From positions 1-7,089 of the forward strand of contig LVBO01000474.1 of NCBI GenBank assembly GCA_001604435.1: a DNA stretch of 7,089 nucleotides. Direction: 5' to 3'. Below, piece by piece: positions 5,885 to 7,089 of this stretch. The position numbers and the translations under genes were made by a program. Origin of the DNA: Synergistales bacterium Syner_01. GTDB taxonomy: Bacteria > Synergistota > Synergistia > Synergistales > Aminobacteriaceae. The notes beneath the pieces were generated by a model. The model ran no database searches, had not been told where the DNA came from, and saw nothing but the letters and a program-made list of their open reading frames with translations. Each line of letters starts with the position of its first letter. Positions within the stretch are counted from its first letter, which is position 1.

Positions 5885-7038
5885 AGTTCAGAGGGTATGT
5901 CCGTCCCGACGGACGTGTGGGCATACGGAACCACATCGCCGTTATCCCGGCGTCGGTGTGCGCCTCGACGGTCGCGGCCCGAATAGCGGAGCAGGTGGAG
6001 GGAGCGATCTCGCTTCCCAACCAGCACGGGTGCGCACAGATAGGCCCCGATCTTGAGATCACCGCAAGAACGCTCGCAGGCCTGGGGACGAACCCGAACG
6101 TCGCGGCGGTGCTGGTGATCGGCCTAGGGTGCGAAAGCGTGCAGGCGGAACGTCTTCACGAAGAGATCGCGAAATCCGGCAAGCGGGTGGAGTCACTGGT
6201 CATCCAGAAGTGCGGCGGCACGCTCAAGGCGCAGGAGCAGGGGCTCAGGATAGCCCGCGCGATCAGCCAGGAAGTCGCGATGATGACGCGTGAGGAGGTG
6301 GACCTTTCGAACCTCGTGCTTGCTCTTGAATGCGGTGGTTCGGACACGACATCGGGCCTTGCGGCGAACCCGGTGCACGGGTACGTGTCCGACAAGCTGA
6401 TCGGTCTCGGCGGGACGTCCATTCTCTCGGAGACGACCGAGCTCATCGGCGCGGAACACGTACTCGCACGAAGAGCCGTATCGAAGGAGGTGGCGGACAA
6501 GCTCTTCGAGATCGTCCGCGCCTGCGAGGCGAAGGCCAACGCGATGGGCGTCGACATGCGGGGGAGCCAGCCCACGCCCGGCAATATCCAGGGAGGGCTC
6601 ACCACCATCGAAGAGAAATCGCTCGGCTGTATTTACAAGGGGGGTACTAGCCCTCTCGAAGGCGTTCTTGATTATGGCGAGAGAGCGCCGGGAAAGGGCC
6701 TCTACGTCATGGACACGCCGGGACAGGATATCGAATCCATCACCGGCATGGTCGCAGGAGGTTCCCAGATAGTGATTTTCACCACGGGGCGCGGTTCGCC
6801 GACCGGCTTCCCGCTTGCCCCGGTGATCAAGATCACGGGCAATCCCAAGACCTACGTCATGATGGAGGAGAACATCGACATCAACGCGGGGGCGATCATC
6901 GACGGCGTCGAGTCCATCCCCGAGGTTGGGGAGCGCGTCTTCGCGGAGATCCTTCAGGTCTGCAACGGAAAACTCACCAAGGCCGAAGCGCTGAAGCACA
7001 TGGAGTTCGGCATCTACAAGCTGACGTCGACATTCTGA
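5881..7038 (+). CDS. UxaA C-terminal-half family dehydratase/lyase, large subunit
   Basis: A protein of 385 residues covering the catalytic C-terminal part of the altronate/galactarate dehydratase family; SuyB of sulfolactate sulfo-lyase has a similar length. Motifs in order: GYVRPDGRVGIRNHIAVIP (5-23), NQHGCAQIG (47-55, C51), GLGCES (81-86, C84), IQKCGGT (108-114), ALECGGSDTTSGLAANP (148-164, C151), ETTELIGAEH (184-193), NIQGGLTTIEEKSLGC (235-250), and MDTPGQDIES with the TTGRGSPTGFP loop (277-311). The conserved Cys/His residues fit the metal-dependent (iron) chemistry described for this family. With the SAF subunit it should eliminate water, or sulfite if SuyAB-like, from a 2-hydroxy acid. 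AAAGGGGG (5864-5871) is its RBS, 9 nt from the ATG. The substrate cannot be read from sequence: altronate, galactarate, sulfolactate and other hydroxy acids are all candidates, and the LarA partner suggests that one C2 isomer must be made first. Confidence 0.88.
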   Translation: MKFRGYVRPDGRVGIRNHIAVIPASVCASTVAARIAEQVEGAISLPNQHGCAQIGPDLEITARTLAGLGTNPNVAAVLVIGLGCESVQAERLHEEIAKSGKRVESLVIQKCGGTLKAQEQGLRIARAISQEVAMMTREEVDLSNLVLALECGGSDTTSGLAANPVHGYVSDKLIGLGGTSILSETTELIGAEHVLARRAVSKEVADKLFEIVRACEAKANAMGVDMRGSQPTPGNIQGGLTTIEEKSLGCIYKGGTSPLEGVLDYGERAPGKGLYVMDTPGQDIESITGMVAGGSQIVIFTTGRGSPTGFPLAPVIKITGNPKTYVMMEENIDINAGAIIDGVESIPEVGERVFAEILQVCNGKLTKAEALKHMEFGIYKLTSTF

Positions 7039-7086
7039 ATATAATCATCTATTAAAATATTAAACTTTATAAGGAAGGTGCTTTTT

Positions 7087-7089
7087 ATG
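7087..7089 (+). CDS. start codon of a further operon gene (rest outside window)
   Basis: Only the ATG is visible. It is preceded by AAGGAAGGTG (7071-7080), a strong Shine-Dalgarno 6 nt upstream. The 48 bases after the UxaA-type stop are very AT-rich and contain no hairpin with a T tract, so the transcript probably reads through. Nothing can be said about the product; a transporter or dehydrogenase for the same substrate is a natural guess. Confidence 0.55.

Overview
The window is bacterial chromosomal DNA. Coding stretches are GC-rich, spacers are distinctly AT-richer, and ribosome binding sites are strong purine-rich Shine-Dalgarno sequences. All genes are on the + strand. I see no mobile element, CRISPR array, tRNA or rRNA. 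The pairing of a LarA-type nickel racemase with a split UxaA-type dehydratase is a pattern I associate with anaerobic fermenters such as Synergistota and some Firmicutes. The lineage call is an inference from gene style, not proof.

Layout: (1) 1-822 is the 3' part of a CCA-adding tRNA nucleotidyltransferase gene, cut by the window edge. A weak terminator-like hairpin and an extended -10 promoter candidate follow it. (2) 921-3840 is a two-gene signalling unit: an HDOD-domain protein, then, one base after its stop, a GAF-like/PAS/GGDEF diguanylate cyclase with both an intact GGDEF active site and an RxxD inhibitory site. (3) 3841-4228 is a gene-free spacer of 388 bases. It carries two inverted DnaA-box matches, a 10-bp hairpin, a good sigma70-type promoter whose -10 is embedded in a perfect 13-bp palindrome (probable operator), and a small hairpin against the next gene's Shine-Dalgarno. 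(4) 4229-7038 is a catabolic operon: a LarA-family nickel-dependent racemase/epimerase, a small SAF-domain subunit (UxaA N-terminal half), and a UxaA C-terminal-half dehydratase/lyase subunit that overlaps the SAF gene by ATGA. (5) 7039-7089 is an AT-rich spacer without a terminator, a strong Shine-Dalgarno and an ATG at the very end, so the operon almost certainly continues.

How the genes may work together: the LarA homologue has every catalytic position of lactate racemase, but its neighbours argue for another substrate. A likely role is to interconvert C2 stereoisomers of a 2-hydroxy acid (sugar acid, sulfolactate or similar) so that the split UxaA-type enzyme can dehydrate or cleave one isomer. 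The palindrome over the promoter suggests substrate-responsive repression. The HDOD/diguanylate cyclase pair is a separate c-di-GMP signalling unit with no visible link to the catabolic operon other than adjacency.
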